DNA of 64,000 nucleotides. Origin: DASUPK01 sp963763955 (GTDB lineage Bacteria; Actinomycetota; Thermoleophilia; Solirubrobacterales; 70-9). The notes beneath the pieces were generated by a model. The model saw nothing but the letters and a program-made list of their open reading frames with translations, made no database searches and had not been told where the DNA came from. The position numbers and the translations under genes are program-made. This document shows positions 7,727 through 15,731 of the stretch, one piece after another (position 1 is the stretch's first letter; each line of letters begins with the position of its first letter). The DNA is taken from NCBI GenBank assembly GCA_963763955.1, contig CAVXQP010000012.1, positions 1-64,000 of the forward strand, in the 5' to 3' direction.

Positions 7727-8497
7727 TCAGGCGATCCGGGGCGTCCACCTGAAGGTGCGCGTCGCGAGAGCCAATCCCGTGACCCCCCAAATGGCCACGA
7801 TCAGGAGATGATCGACGGCGATTCCGCTGCCATGCGTCTTTACGAATGGCTCAAGCAGCGCCTGCGAGAGGTGGCGGATCGGGAATAGATCGGCGACGTG
7901 GCGCAGGAACGGCGGTATCTGGCTCTCGGGCACGAATACGCCTGAGATGAAGTAGAGCGGCAGGACCATCAGGTTCGTCGCCGGCGCGGCGGCATCGGCC
8001 GCCCCGATCAGCGTCGAGACCGCGAAGCTCAGACAGCAGAAGGAAGCGGCCCCGATGACCACGGCGACAATCAGGCCCGGCATGGTCGAGCCGGGAAGCT
8101 CGACGCCGTAACCGAGGCGCCCGATCGCCAGCAGAAGCCCCGACATCACCAGTGCGACGAGGACGCCAACGGCAGCCCGGCTCGCGATCACCACGCCACC
8201 GGGGACGGGCGTGGCGCGGGCCCGCTTCAGCACACCGGCCTCGCGCTGGGTGACGATCGCGACCGTCAGGTTGACGAAGCTCGCGGAGATGATGCCCAAG
8301 GTCATGATCCCCGGCACGTAATAGGTGGTGAGCTTGATCGCCCGGCCGTCGACGATCGTCGAACCCTCGAAGATCGCAGCGAAGATCACCAGGAAGACAA
8401 TCGGCAGCGCGATGGTGAAGGTCCGTGACTGTGGGTTCCGCCAAAAGACCTTGAGGTCGGAGCGAAACTGGGTGACGAGGAGATGCCGATCGATCAC
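7727..8497 (-). CDS. ABC-2 type export permease
   Basis: A 256-residue integral membrane subunit with six predicted helices. It has the ABC-2 layout: an N-terminal cytoplasmic helix, TM1 (FTIALPIVFLVIFAAIF), an external loop, paired TM helices, and the LPLYFISGVFVPESQIPPFLRHVADLFPIRHLSQAL block typical of DrrB/NodJ-type exporters. The GTG start at 8497 overlaps the TGA of the ATPase gene (GTGA), so the two are translationally coupled and should form one exporter. The substrate is unknown; DrrAB-like systems export lipophilic drugs, lipids or polysaccharides. Confidence 0.9.
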   Translation of the reverse strand: MIDRHLLVTQFRSDLKVFWRNPQSRTFTIALPIVFLVIFAAIFEGSTIVDGRAIKLTTYYVPGIMTLGIISASFVNLTVAIVTQREAGVLKRARATPVPGGVVIASRAAVGVLVALVMSGLLLAIGRLGYGVELPGSTMPGLIVAVVIGAASFCCLSFAVSTLIGAADAAAPATNLMVLPLYFISGVFVPESQIPPFLRHVADLFPIRHLSQALLEPFVKTHGSGIAVDHLLIVAIWGVTGLALATRTFRWTPRIA

Positions 8498-9459
8498 AGG
8501 TCTCGCTCCGTCGTCTCGGTCAGCCGCAGGTAGACGTCCTCCAGCGTCGGCCTGCCCACGGTCAGGTCTGTCAGCTCGCAACCATGCTCCAGCGCCCAGG
8601 CCCCGAGCTCGTGCAGCGCCCGCGCCGGATGCTCGCTTTGCAGGTGCAGGCGCCCATCCCGCGCCTCGGCCCTGACGGCGAGCTCAGCTGGCAGAGAACC
8701 GATCTCGACCCCGTACGGCGGTGTGAACGAGATGTCGCTCGGGGCCTTGTCGCGGCCGCCAAGCGTCTCCGGCGTGCCCTCCGAGACGATCCGGCCCGCG
8801 GAGATCACCGCTAGGCGATCGGCGAGCGCCTGTGCTTCCTCCATGTAATGGGTGGTGAGAAACACCGTCTTGCCGAGGTCGCGGAGGTTCGAGATCACCT
8901 CCCATGCGTGGTGACGAGCCGCGGGATCGAAGCCGGTGGTGGGCTCGTCCAGGAAGACGAGCTCCGGGTCGCCGATCAGAGCCAGCGCCACGTCAAGCCG
9001 GCGCTGCTGTCCGCCCGAGAGGCGGATCGCTCGCGAATCCCGGTCGTCCTCAAGGCCTACGAGCTCGATCGTCTCTTCGACCGGCCGCGGCCGCGGGTAG
9101 TAGCTGGCGTAGAGCTCGAGCAGCTCGCCGACGGTGAGCTCGCCCGGCATCGTGCAGCTTTGCAGGACCACCCCGATCCTCGAGTGCCACTCGCGGCTGG
9201 CGCCCTGCGGGTCCTCGCCGAGCACGGTCACCCCGCCGCCAGTACGCGTGCGATATCCCTCGAGGGTCTCCACGGTGACGGTCTTGCCGGCGCCGTTGGG
9301 TCCGAGGAAAGCGAAGATCTCGCCCGCGTGGATCTCGAGGTCGACGCCTCGCACCACTTCCCGTTCCCCGTAGGACTTGCGCAGACCCCGGACGCTAATG
9401 ACAGGCTCGCCCCTGGTACTCGCGCTTACGGGCGCGTCCCTGCTTGCCGCGTTTGTCAC
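8494..9459 (-). CDS. ABC-2 exporter ATP-binding subunit
   Basis: A nucleotide-binding subunit of about 321 residues. Walker A is GPNGAGKT, the Q-loop is VVLQS, the signature is LSGGQQRR, Walker B is LVFLDEPT and the H-loop is TTHYMEEA. A roughly 80-residue C-terminal extension, as in DrrA-type ATPases, probably contacts the permease. The start is uncertain: GTG 9459 is used because the conserved domain begins about 20 residues later and upstream codons look non-coding. It is first in a two-gene operon with the permease and divergent from dodecin. Confidence 0.9.
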   Translation of the reverse strand: MTNAASRDAPVSASTRGEPVISVRGLRKSYGEREVVRGVDLEIHAGEIFAFLGPNGAGKTVTVETLEGYRTRTGGGVTVLGEDPQGASREWHSRIGVVLQSCTMPGELTVGELLELYASYYPRPRPVEETIELVGLEDDRDSRAIRLSGGQQRRLDVALALIGDPELVFLDEPTTGFDPAARHHAWEVISNLRDLGKTVFLTTHYMEEAQALADRLAVISAGRIVSEGTPETLGGRDKAPSDISFTPPYGVEIGSLPAELAVRAEARDGRLHLQSEHPARALHELGAWALEHGCELTDLTVGRPTLEDVYLRLTETTERDL

Positions 9460-9583
9460 AGGTCTTATTGAAGCCGCCAGTGGGGTGCAGCGGGCACCGC
9501 TAACCGGTTCGCTCGAAGCCGGTATATACGGAGGCTGGAAGTGTGAGGCTACTGGCAACCGGTCCCTACTCAAGGAGAGACGA

Positions 9584-9796
9584 ATGGCAGACAGCGTCTA
9601 TCGAGTCACCGAAGTGGTCGGCGTCAGCTCGGATTCGTGGGAGCAGGCGACCAAGAACGCAGTCGAGAAAGTCAGCGAGACTGTGCGGGACCTGCGAATC
9701 GCCGAGGTCGTTCGTCAGGACGTGACGATCGACGCCGGAAAGGTGTCCGAGTTCCGCATCCGGCTCGGGGTCTCGTTCAAGTACGACAAGGAGTAG
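9584..9796 (+). CDS. Dodecin family flavin-binding protein
   Basis: A 70-residue protein with the typical dodecin pattern: SVYRVTEVVGVSSDSWEQA, then a helix (TKNAVEKVSETVRDL) and two strands ending VSEFRIRLGVSFKY. Family members assemble as a hollow dodecamer that stores riboflavin, FMN or CoA in the cytoplasm. AAGGAGAG lies four to eleven bases before the ATG. A TATATA at about 9523 could be part of the divergent promoter shared with the ABC operon. Confidence 0.92.
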   Translation: MADSVYRVTEVVGVSSDSWEQATKNAVEKVSETVRDLRIAEVVRQDVTIDAGKVSEFRIRLGVSFKYDKE

Positions 9797-9906
9797 CGGC
9801 TCGGTCCCCGCGGGCCGCCGGTCAGGCGGCGGTCCTCGGGTCTCATCCGCAGTGCGGGGAGTTCCGCGTTCTCCGGCGGACAGTTCGCCACTAGGCTGAC
9901 CTTGGA

Positions 9907-10989
9907 ATGGCCCTCGACGACCGGTTGGACCTCTACGAGGTAAAGGCGCAATTCGAGCGCTTCACCGAATGGCTCGACCTGGGGGAGATCGTCGCCGACC
10001 TGGGATTCCTGCGGCGGGCCCGACGAACCCTGCTGCCCCTGCCGCTGATCGACCGCCCCGTGCCGATTGACCCCTCGGCGCACCTGCAGCCGTTCCGCTC
10101 GCGACCGGTGCCGGAGCTTCAGGGCAAGCGGATCGCCCTGGTGGCCTCGGGGGGCGGCGGGGCGGCTGTGGCCCTCGCGGGGGTCAAACGTGCCTTCGAG
10201 GAGGCGGGAGTCGAGCCGGCCGAAATCATCGGGTGCTCCGGCGGCGCGATCTGGGGCTCGATGTGGGCGGCCGGGATGAGCTCCGACGAGATGACGGACT
10301 TCTCGCTCTCATGGCGGCCGGAGGACTACCTGGACATTCAGTGGCTGAAGCTGCCGCGGTTTGCCCTCTCGGCGCTCAGAGGGTTCTCGGGGCTGGCGAA
10401 GGGGGAGGCGATCGAACGCCTCTTCGACACTCGGCTGACGAGGATGCCGTGCGGGGACGCGCCGATTCCGATCACGACCATCGTCTACAACCTGGACCTC
10501 GGCAGGGTCGAGTACTTCGGATCGAGGCGCACGCCCGAGGTCACCATCGGCCACCTTGTCCGGGTGGCGATCGCGCTGCCCCTGTTCATCGAGTCGGTTT
10601 CCGTACGCGGCCATCTTTACGTGGACGGGGGGATCATCGAGAACTGGCCGGCACAGCCGGCGATCGAAGCCGGTGACCGCTTCGACCACGTGATCGGCGT
10701 CAACCTGATGCTGCCCAAGGGCTTCGAGCCCCGGGACATAAGCGGCTGGCCGGATAGGACCGGCGGCCTGCTGCAGGCGAGCCGACAGCTGCAGCAGGGC
10801 TACCACCTCGAATTGGCGCGGCGGGCGAAGGACGAGCTAGGGGAGAAGCTGAAGCTGATCGAGCCGATCGACGAAGCGGAGATCCGAGGCGTCTCGTTCT
10901 ACGACCTATTCCTGGACCGGACCCAGTGGCCGCGGCTGATCCAGCAAGGCTACGAGTCGGCGACCCTGGTGATGCAGGGCTTCGGCTGA
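9907..10989 (+). CDS. Patatin-like phospholipase
   Basis: A 360-residue serine lipase of the patatin fold. The oxyanion glycine run is SGGGGAAVALAG (about residue 80), the nucleophile elbow is GCSGG (about 110) and the catalytic aspartate is in VDGG (about 240). No signal peptide or membrane helix is seen, so it probably acts on membrane lipids from the cytoplasm. An N-terminal 70-residue extension precedes the core. No Shine-Dalgarno sequence is present; TAGGCT ends ten bases before the ATG, so transcription may be leaderless. It appears monocistronic. Confidence 0.9.
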   Translation: MALDDRLDLYEVKAQFERFTEWLDLGEIVADLGFLRRARRTLLPLPLIDRPVPIDPSAHLQPFRSRPVPELQGKRIALVASGGGGAAVALAGVKRAFEEAGVEPAEIIGCSGGAIWGSMWAAGMSSDEMTDFSLSWRPEDYLDIQWLKLPRFALSALRGFSGLAKGEAIERLFDTRLTRMPCGDAPIPITTIVYNLDLGRVEYFGSRRTPEVTIGHLVRVAIALPLFIESVSVRGHLYVDGGIIENWPAQPAIEAGDRFDHVIGVNLMLPKGFEPRDISGWPDRTGGLLQASRQLQQGYHLELARRAKDELGEKLKLIEPIDEAEIRGVSFYDLFLDRTQWPRLIQQGYESATLVMQGFG

Positions 10990-11152
10990 GTCGCGGTGCG
11001 ATGCCAGACCCGCTCGAGTAGAGCGGCACCCTGGCTCACTGTCTCCTGCGCGGTCGCGCTTGGCACCGCGCACGCCAGACTCCAACCAATCCCGGATGGT
11101 ACGACAGTCGTAGTCCTTATGAACGATCCTGTCCAACGAAAGGAGAAAGCCG

Positions 11153-11266
11153 ATGACGGTCAGCCGAAAAGCCTGGATCGCAATCGGAATTCTCGCGGCG
11201 GTCGCCGCGATTGCCGTGATAGCTCTCGTCGCCTCCGGCGGTGGTAGCGCGGGCGGCGCCTACTAA
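11153..11266 (+). CDS. 37-residue single-helix membrane peptide
   Basis: A short gene with a clear AAAGGAGAAAG three to thirteen bases before the ATG. It encodes MTVSRKAW followed by one hydrophobic helix (about residues 8-27) and a GGGSAGGAY tail, giving an N-in membrane peptide. It has no family that I know. A GC-only stem (CGCGCG with a three-base loop, 11316-11330) follows but lacks a T run. Confidence 0.55.
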   Translation: MTVSRKAWIAIGILAAVAAIAVIALVASGGGSAGGAY

Positions 11267-11469
11267 CCCGCCGGGTCGGCCAGGCTTCCCCCACCCGGAC
11301 CCGGCTTCCTCTCCCCGCGCGCAACGCGCGACCTCTCTCACCCCTCTCTAAGGCGATAGCGAGCCGTCGAATCACCCGAACCGGGTGAGAATCACGGTAA
11401 CGCCCAGGGCTAGGGTCGCGCCGCGAGTCACCAAGACTTGATTCGTCACTGCCAGTGAAAGGAGCACGG

Positions 11470-12105
11470 ATGATCTGGGCGATCCTGGCGCTGCTCGGCG
11501 TCCCGCTCTGGCTCTGCGCCCTCGGCATCCTCACGGCGGTCGTGCAGAACCGCAAGCTCCGCAAGCGCTACGGCGACATCCCGGTGCGCGTCCGCCGTCC
11601 CGGAAAGAAGCGGTGGACCCGCGGTCACGCGATCTGGGTCTCCGACGTCTTCGCCTGGGGAGGTAGCCCGGCCGCCTGGAACGAGGAGCTGATCCAGGTG
11701 AGCGAAGCGAGTTCTCGCGCCGCGGACCCTGAGGAGCACAAGAAACTGCACCGCCTCGGAGACGATCCGGCGGTCGTGACCCTGGCGCTCTCCGGACGTC
11801 ACGTTCCGGGCATCGCCGGTTCCCCAGTAACGCAAGGGGCAACAAGAGGGCAACAGACGGGACAGAGTCCAGCCGAACCCAGACGAACTCGAGTCCCGAT
11901 ATGGAGCCGAACCCTGAGCCCAGACGAGCTCCACCGAACTCCCAATGCGGTCTACGAAACCGAAGGTCACAGGTTCGAATCCTGTCGGGCGCGCTCCGGG
12001 ATCCCAGCCGCAGCGCCGATCGCCATCCGACCAGACGGAGGGGCCCGCGGCGCAAGCGAATTCGTTGTCGCGCTTCACGCGGCCCACACCCGTTGCGGGA
12101 GGTAA
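11470..12105 (+). CDS. DUF2550-like membrane protein, 3' end replaced by repeat
   Basis: One N-terminal membrane helix (MIWAILALLGVPLWLCALGI) is followed by a basic cytoplasmic part: RKLRKRYGDIPVRVR, RWTRGHAIWVSDVFAWGG and VTLALSG. This resembles the DUF2550 family of actinobacterial single-pass proteins. After about residue 120 the frame enters repeat copy C (11836-11995) and continues to a chance stop at 12105, so the natural C-terminus is lost or replaced. GAAAGGAGCAC precedes the ATG. It is probably an interrupted gene. Confidence 0.6.
   Translation: MIWAILALLGVPLWLCALGILTAVVQNRKLRKRYGDIPVRVRRPGKKRWTRGHAIWVSDVFAWGGSPAAWNEELIQVSEASSRAADPEEHKKLHRLGDDPAVVTLALSGRHVPGIAGSPVTQGATRGQQTGQSPAEPRRTRVPIWSRTLSPDELHRTPNAVYETEGHRFESCRARSGIPAAAPIAIRPDGGARGASEFVVALHAAHTRCGR
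11836..11995 (+). repeat. Dispersed repeat copy C with tRNA 3' half
   Basis: A full-length unit: GGGGCAACAAGAGGGCAAC, the conserved body, then CGGTCTACGAAACCG and the T-arm/acceptor half to 11995. It lies within the 3' part of the DUF2550-like reading frame. The tRNA part spans 11949-11994. Confidence 0.85.
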
Positions 12106-12197
12106 CCCAAGCTACTGCTGTATCCCGAGCACTCCGGCGACCGCGTTATGTCCAGCGCCTGGCCGCCTGGCCTACCAAGTAATTGCATTGGGGCTGG

Positions 12198-13418
12198 CTA
12201 CTGACTATTGGGGATTTCTACCTTGGGCCGCCGGAGCATCGAAAATCGGCTTCCGTATCGACCCCGAGTCCAGGGCGAGTCGCGCAGCAACCACTCGCAA
12301 ACCAGGGCCAGCCCGGTCGCGAGGGCGGGGATGAAGACGAATTCGAGCCGCAGGGCTGTGTAGTTGACCGAGACCAGAATCGTCAGCACGCCGCCCACCG
12401 CCGCAGCTCGGATCAAGGTCACGAAGGAGTCGCGCTCCTTCATCCGCATGCACATCGCCACCACCGCTGCGACCACGGGGACCAGCATGAGGAAGCTGAG
12501 GACGGGGAGCGCCGGATGGATCGGATACAGGAGGTCGTTCCCGACCGTGTACCCGAGATCGTGCGGATACCGCGCGAGGATCGATCCCCAGCTGGTGTCG
12601 GCCGGGATCCGGTAGCTATTTTCGACATACGCGAGGTTGTCGCGGAGGGGAGCCGAGAACAGCAGCGGGGCCGGCAGCGAGGCAAGCGCTCCGGTCGCGG
12701 TCACCGCGGTCATCACCCTCGAACGCTCACGCCACGCCAGCCATCCGGTGGCGATGACCAGGACAATGGCCTCGTCACGGGTGAAGGAGAGGACGAACAG
12801 AGTCGCGATCCAGACCGGCAACCAGCGAAGGCCCCGCTCGCGCACCATCAGAGCCAAGAGCAATCCGGCGACCAGCAACGTCAAACCCCAGGTATCGACG
12901 CCAGGGCCCGCTGCGAGCACAATCAGGGGAGGCAAGAGCGTGCAGAAGACACTCGCGAACACGGCCGGTCCCGCGGCGAATCGTCGGCGCAGCAGCAGGT
13001 AGAGAACGGGGGGCAGAAATGCCCAGCCGAGCAGCGAGACCTCCTCCAGGGCGCGCGTCCCGAAGAGGGGATCCAGAGCTGCTGCCATGATCGGGACCGT
13101 CCAGCGGCGACGGTAGAAGCGGGAGCTGTATCTCACCCAGGGTGGGTTGTCGACTCGCTTGAGGCGGGGCGGAAGGTTGGATTCGTACTGCTTCGCAGCC
13201 GTCGCCAGGTCGCTGCCGAAGACTTGACGGAGCGCCTCGTATCTCGGCTCGCCCTGGATCTCGCGCTTCTGAGCCTCGTAGAAGAGACCGTCGGGGTCGG
13301 TCCAGTGCACCTTTGGACCCGAATAGGGAAGGGTAAGGCAGAGCCCAAACAACAACAGCGCTCCCGCCACCAGGGAATCGCGCGGAGGACCTCTCAGCCA
13401 GCCGGGCGGCGCGGGCAT
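12198..13418 (-). CDS. Multi-pass membrane protein, GT-C-like
   Basis: A 406-residue protein with about nine to ten hydrophobic helices. A large early external loop (about residues 35-110) contains a WTDPDGLFYEAQ motif with an acidic pair after TM1, as in GT-C glycosyltransferases that use polyprenyl-phosphate sugars. The rest is paired helices with short loops and a basic cytoplasmic tail. It is not close enough to any named subfamily for me to assign a sugar or acceptor. It is isolated, between repeat copies C and D. Confidence 0.6.
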   Translation of the reverse strand: MPAPPGWLRGPPRDSLVAGALLLFGLCLTLPYSGPKVHWTDPDGLFYEAQKREIQGEPRYEALRQVFGSDLATAAKQYESNLPPRLKRVDNPPWVRYSSRFYRRRWTVPIMAAALDPLFGTRALEEVSLLGWAFLPPVLYLLLRRRFAAGPAVFASVFCTLLPPLIVLAAGPGVDTWGLTLLVAGLLLALMVRERGLRWLPVWIATLFVLSFTRDEAIVLVIATGWLAWRERSRVMTAVTATGALASLPAPLLFSAPLRDNLAYVENSYRIPADTSWGSILARYPHDLGYTVGNDLLYPIHPALPVLSFLMLVPVVAAVVAMCMRMKERDSFVTLIRAAAVGGVLTILVSVNYTALRLEFVFIPALATGLALVCEWLLRDSPWTRGRYGSRFSMLRRPKVEIPNSQ

Positions 13419-13430
13419 AAGGGCACGAAG

Positions 13431-13562
13431 CTACCGCATGGGCGCGACCTCAACCGCGGCTCCGTGGAGGATGTCGCGCTCGGAGACCTCGACCTCGCCG
13501 AGGCCGAAGGCCCGCATCGCCTCGATCAGGATCACCACGCCCGCGACGATCGTCGGCGCTCG
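13431..13562 (-). pseudogene. C-terminal fragment of an exopolyphosphatase (Ppx/GppA)
   Basis: The last 42 codons (APTIVAGVVILIEAMRAFGL, then GEVEVSERDILHG) match the end of Ppx/GppA phosphatases, where ADVIVAG and VSERDLLHG-type motifs occur. The rest of the gene is absent. Upstream on the same strand a different frame reads VGFAELRKALSCFQRHVAAP and stops, an unrelated fragment. This points to decay or rearrangement beside repeat copy D. The remaining bases up to 14041 hold only that repeat and clustered CGATCC words (13800-13900). Confidence 0.55.
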
Positions 13563-13904
13563 ACCTGGAAGCCGAGCTAGCCGGACATCAGGGGAAGCGC
13601 CTGCCGCTTCCTGAGGATGGAGCGCACCTCGTCGAGGCTGCCTAGCTCGACCTGCTCCGTCGAAGTGGGGAGCTTCGCATCTGGCGCCGCGACGTGCCGC
13701 TGAAAGCAGGAGAGCGCCTTGCGTAGCTCCGCGAACCCGACACTGATCGGCCACGGGTTGATCGTCGGATCTCTCCGCGATTAGGACACGACCAGGTAAC
13801 AATCCCGACCGATCCGAGCCGATCCTGGACGATCTGCTTTCCGAGAAAGTCGCGGTCTAGAGCCAGAAAACGATCCCCAACGATCCCCGACGATCAGCGG
13901 ATTC

Positions 13905-13951
13905 GGACTACGAAACCGAAGGTCACAGGTTCGAATCCTGTCGGGCGCGCT
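13905..13951 (+). repeat. tRNA 3' half, copy D
   Basis: GGACTACGAAACCGAAGG, then TCACAGG TTCGAAT CCTGTCGGGCGCGCT. Only the tRNA half is conserved; the upstream body of the repeat is absent and is replaced by a CGATCCCC(A/G)A-rich run. No 5' half is present. Confidence 0.8.
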
Positions 13952-14041
13952 CAGGGGTTTGCAGGATCCCGCAGGCGTTTGGCAGTGCACTAGTCAGACA
14001 GCGCCAGCGGCTCGCGGGCCGCCCTTACGCGCAGTGCGGCT

Positions 14042-14254
14042 CTACCGCACGTGCGCCGCGGGCGCGGGAGCATGATCAGCCGGCGGCGATGACCCCTTGA
14101 GGGCAACGGTGGAACCGAGCGTGGCCGCGACGAAGATCCCCGCAGTTGCCGCCTTCATCCGCCGTTCCGTGAGCCAAGTTGCGTGCTGGGCCTGGAGCCA
14201 GGACCTTGCTCCGCTGGCGCCCGCCATCGCCGCCATCGCACATGCAGCACACAT
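14042..14254 (-). CDS. Small cysteine-containing membrane protein (70 aa)
   Basis: The N-terminus MCAACAMAAMAGASGARSWLQ carries a CxxC pair and is followed by ATWLTERRMKAATAGIFVAATLGSTVAL, giving one membrane helix, then a short Pro/Ala/His tail. Similar short 'MCxxC...RSWL...WLT' proteins occur next to respiratory genes in high-GC actinobacteria, to my recollection. The function is unknown. It is divergent from the copper/oxidase block. I chose ATG 14254 because the conserved part begins there. Confidence 0.55.
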   Translation of the reverse strand: MCAACAMAAMAGASGARSWLQAQHATWLTERRMKAATAGIFVAATLGSTVALKGSSPPADHAPAPAAHVR

Positions 14255-14370
14255 CGGCTTCGGACGATACCGATCAGGCTGCACGTCTTTCGGTCAGCTT
14301 CAGGAATCGGACTAGACTTTTTTCGACTGATGTGGGCAGCCGACCCCATCTCGCGGCGAGGCCCAGGCTG

Positions 14371-14976
14371 GTGACGTGCGTGTCACAACGCTGGCGGGGA
14401 GTGGCCCTGGTTCCGGCTGCAGCGATGGCTGTCCACCAATTGCGCTATCTGCTGGCTTACGGGGGTGGCGCCGACCAGGCGTTATCTGAGCAGGGACACG
14501 CCTATCTGAGTTCGATGACCCCCTGGGTCGTCTTCCTCTGCGCCGCCGCACTCGGAGCCTTTCTCGGCCGGCTAGCCAGGGCGTGGCGGCTCGGTGAGGC
14601 CGAGGAGCATTCGGCGGCAAGCCCGCTCGTGGTCTGGGTCGCCGCCGCGGCTGGACTCATCGCGCTCTACACCGGGCAGGAGCTGCTCGAAGGCCTCCTG
14701 GCCTCCGGCCATCCCCCCGGCCTGATCGGCGTCTTCGGCGACGGCGGCTGGTGGGCGCTCCCCGCCGCGCTCTTCGTCGGCGGGTTGCTCACGCTTGCGC
14801 TGCGGGGAGCACGAGTCGCGATGCGCTTCGTTGCGGCTCTCAGGGCGAAGGCGCTCGCACCGGTTCGGCGCGCACCGTCCGCGGCCCGCGCCCCCGCGAT
14901 CTTGCTCCTCGCTCAGCCGGGGCCGATGGCCGCGGCCGCGCCGGGTCGCGCCCCGCCGCCTCCTCTCTCGCGCTGA
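14371..14976 (+). CDS. Multi-pass membrane protein at the head of the copper block
   Basis: A 201-residue protein with four predicted helices (around VALVPAAAMAVHQLRYLLAY, WVVFLCAAALGAFLG, VVWVAAAAGLIALYTGQELLEG and WWALPAALFVGGLLTLAL) and an Ala/Pro-rich tail. The first and third helices each carry a histidine or glutamate that could bind metal, but no family is clear to me. It lies 60 bases upstream of the next gene in the same direction, as the probable first gene of the copCD operon. The start is uncertain; GTG 14371 is used. Confidence 0.55.
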   Translation: MTCVSQRWRGVALVPAAAMAVHQLRYLLAYGGGADQALSEQGHAYLSSMTPWVVFLCAAALGAFLGRLARAWRLGEAEEHSAASPLVVWVAAAAGLIALYTGQELLEGLLASGHPPGLIGVFGDGGWWALPAALFVGGLLTLALRGARVAMRFVAALRAKALAPVRRAPSAARAPAILLLAQPGPMAAAAPGRAPPPPLSR

Positions 14977-15035
14977 TCAGCGTGCCGCGGCCTTTGGTGG
15001 CCGTCGGCTCGATCCACACCGAGAAAGGAACGAAC

Positions 15036-15731
15036 ATGCCACGCACTGCGCGGGGGCTGCTGCTGGCGATCGCCACGCTGGCGAGCCTCCCAGCGACAGC
15101 GGGGGCCCACCCGGGCAACCCCGACTTCCGCTCCGTGATCCAGGGCTTCAGCCCGCAGATCCCGGGGGTGAACGTCCAGGTCCTCAACTGGGACAGTGAC
15201 ATGCAGCTCTCGGACCCGGGTCACCACACGGTCGTGGTCTACGGCTACGACCACGATCAGTACGCGCGGATCCTCCCCAACGGCACCGTGCAGGTGAACC
15301 AGCGGTCACCGGCCGCCTATCTGAACGAGGACCGCTACGGCACGACACCGGTGCCGTCGTCGGCCAACCCGAAGGCCCCGCCCCAGTGGAAGACGGTCAA
15401 CGAGAGCGGGACGTTCGTCTGGCACGACCACCGGATGCACTACATGTCGCCCTCGACCCCGCCGCAGGTCAAGGACAAGAGCCAGCGGACGAAGATCTTC
15501 GACTACACGGTCCCGCTCTCGGTTGACGGCAAGCCGGTCAGCCTCGACGGGACCCTCTTCTGGGTCGGCCCGCCCAACACGTCCAAGACCCCGTTTCTGA
15601 TCGTCGGCGCCGTGATCGTCATCGGCCTGCTGATCATGGTGATCTGGGTCCGCCGTCGGAGACGGGGTGATCCCTCGGGCGCGGGCGGCACGGGAGGTGC
15701 CCCTCCGAAGGAGGCGAAGGAGGCGTGGTGA
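15036..15731 (+). CDS. Exported, membrane-anchored protein upstream of CopCD
   Basis: A 231-residue protein with a signal peptide (LLLAIATLASLPATAGAHPG), an extracytoplasmic domain with FVWHDHRMHYMSPSTPPQV (a His/Met-rich patch suitable for copper) and a C-terminal anchor (FLIVGAVIVIGLLIMVIW) followed by arginines. The gene ends GTGA, overlapping the copCD start, so the two are coupled. The location and His/Met patch suggest a periplasmic copper-handling role, which is an inference. Confidence 0.65.
   Translation: MPRTARGLLLAIATLASLPATAGAHPGNPDFRSVIQGFSPQIPGVNVQVLNWDSDMQLSDPGHHTVVVYGYDHDQYARILPNGTVQVNQRSPAAYLNEDRYGTTPVPSSANPKAPPQWKTVNESGTFVWHDHRMHYMSPSTPPQVKDKSQRTKIFDYTVPLSVDGKPVSLDGTLFWVGPPNTSKTPFLIVGAVIVIGLLIMVIWVRRRRRGDPSGAGGTGGAPPKEAKEAW

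Noticed and set aside
12183..13580. 465-codon plus-strand frame
   Set aside because: Antisense to the multi-pass membrane protein; highly charged and repetitive.
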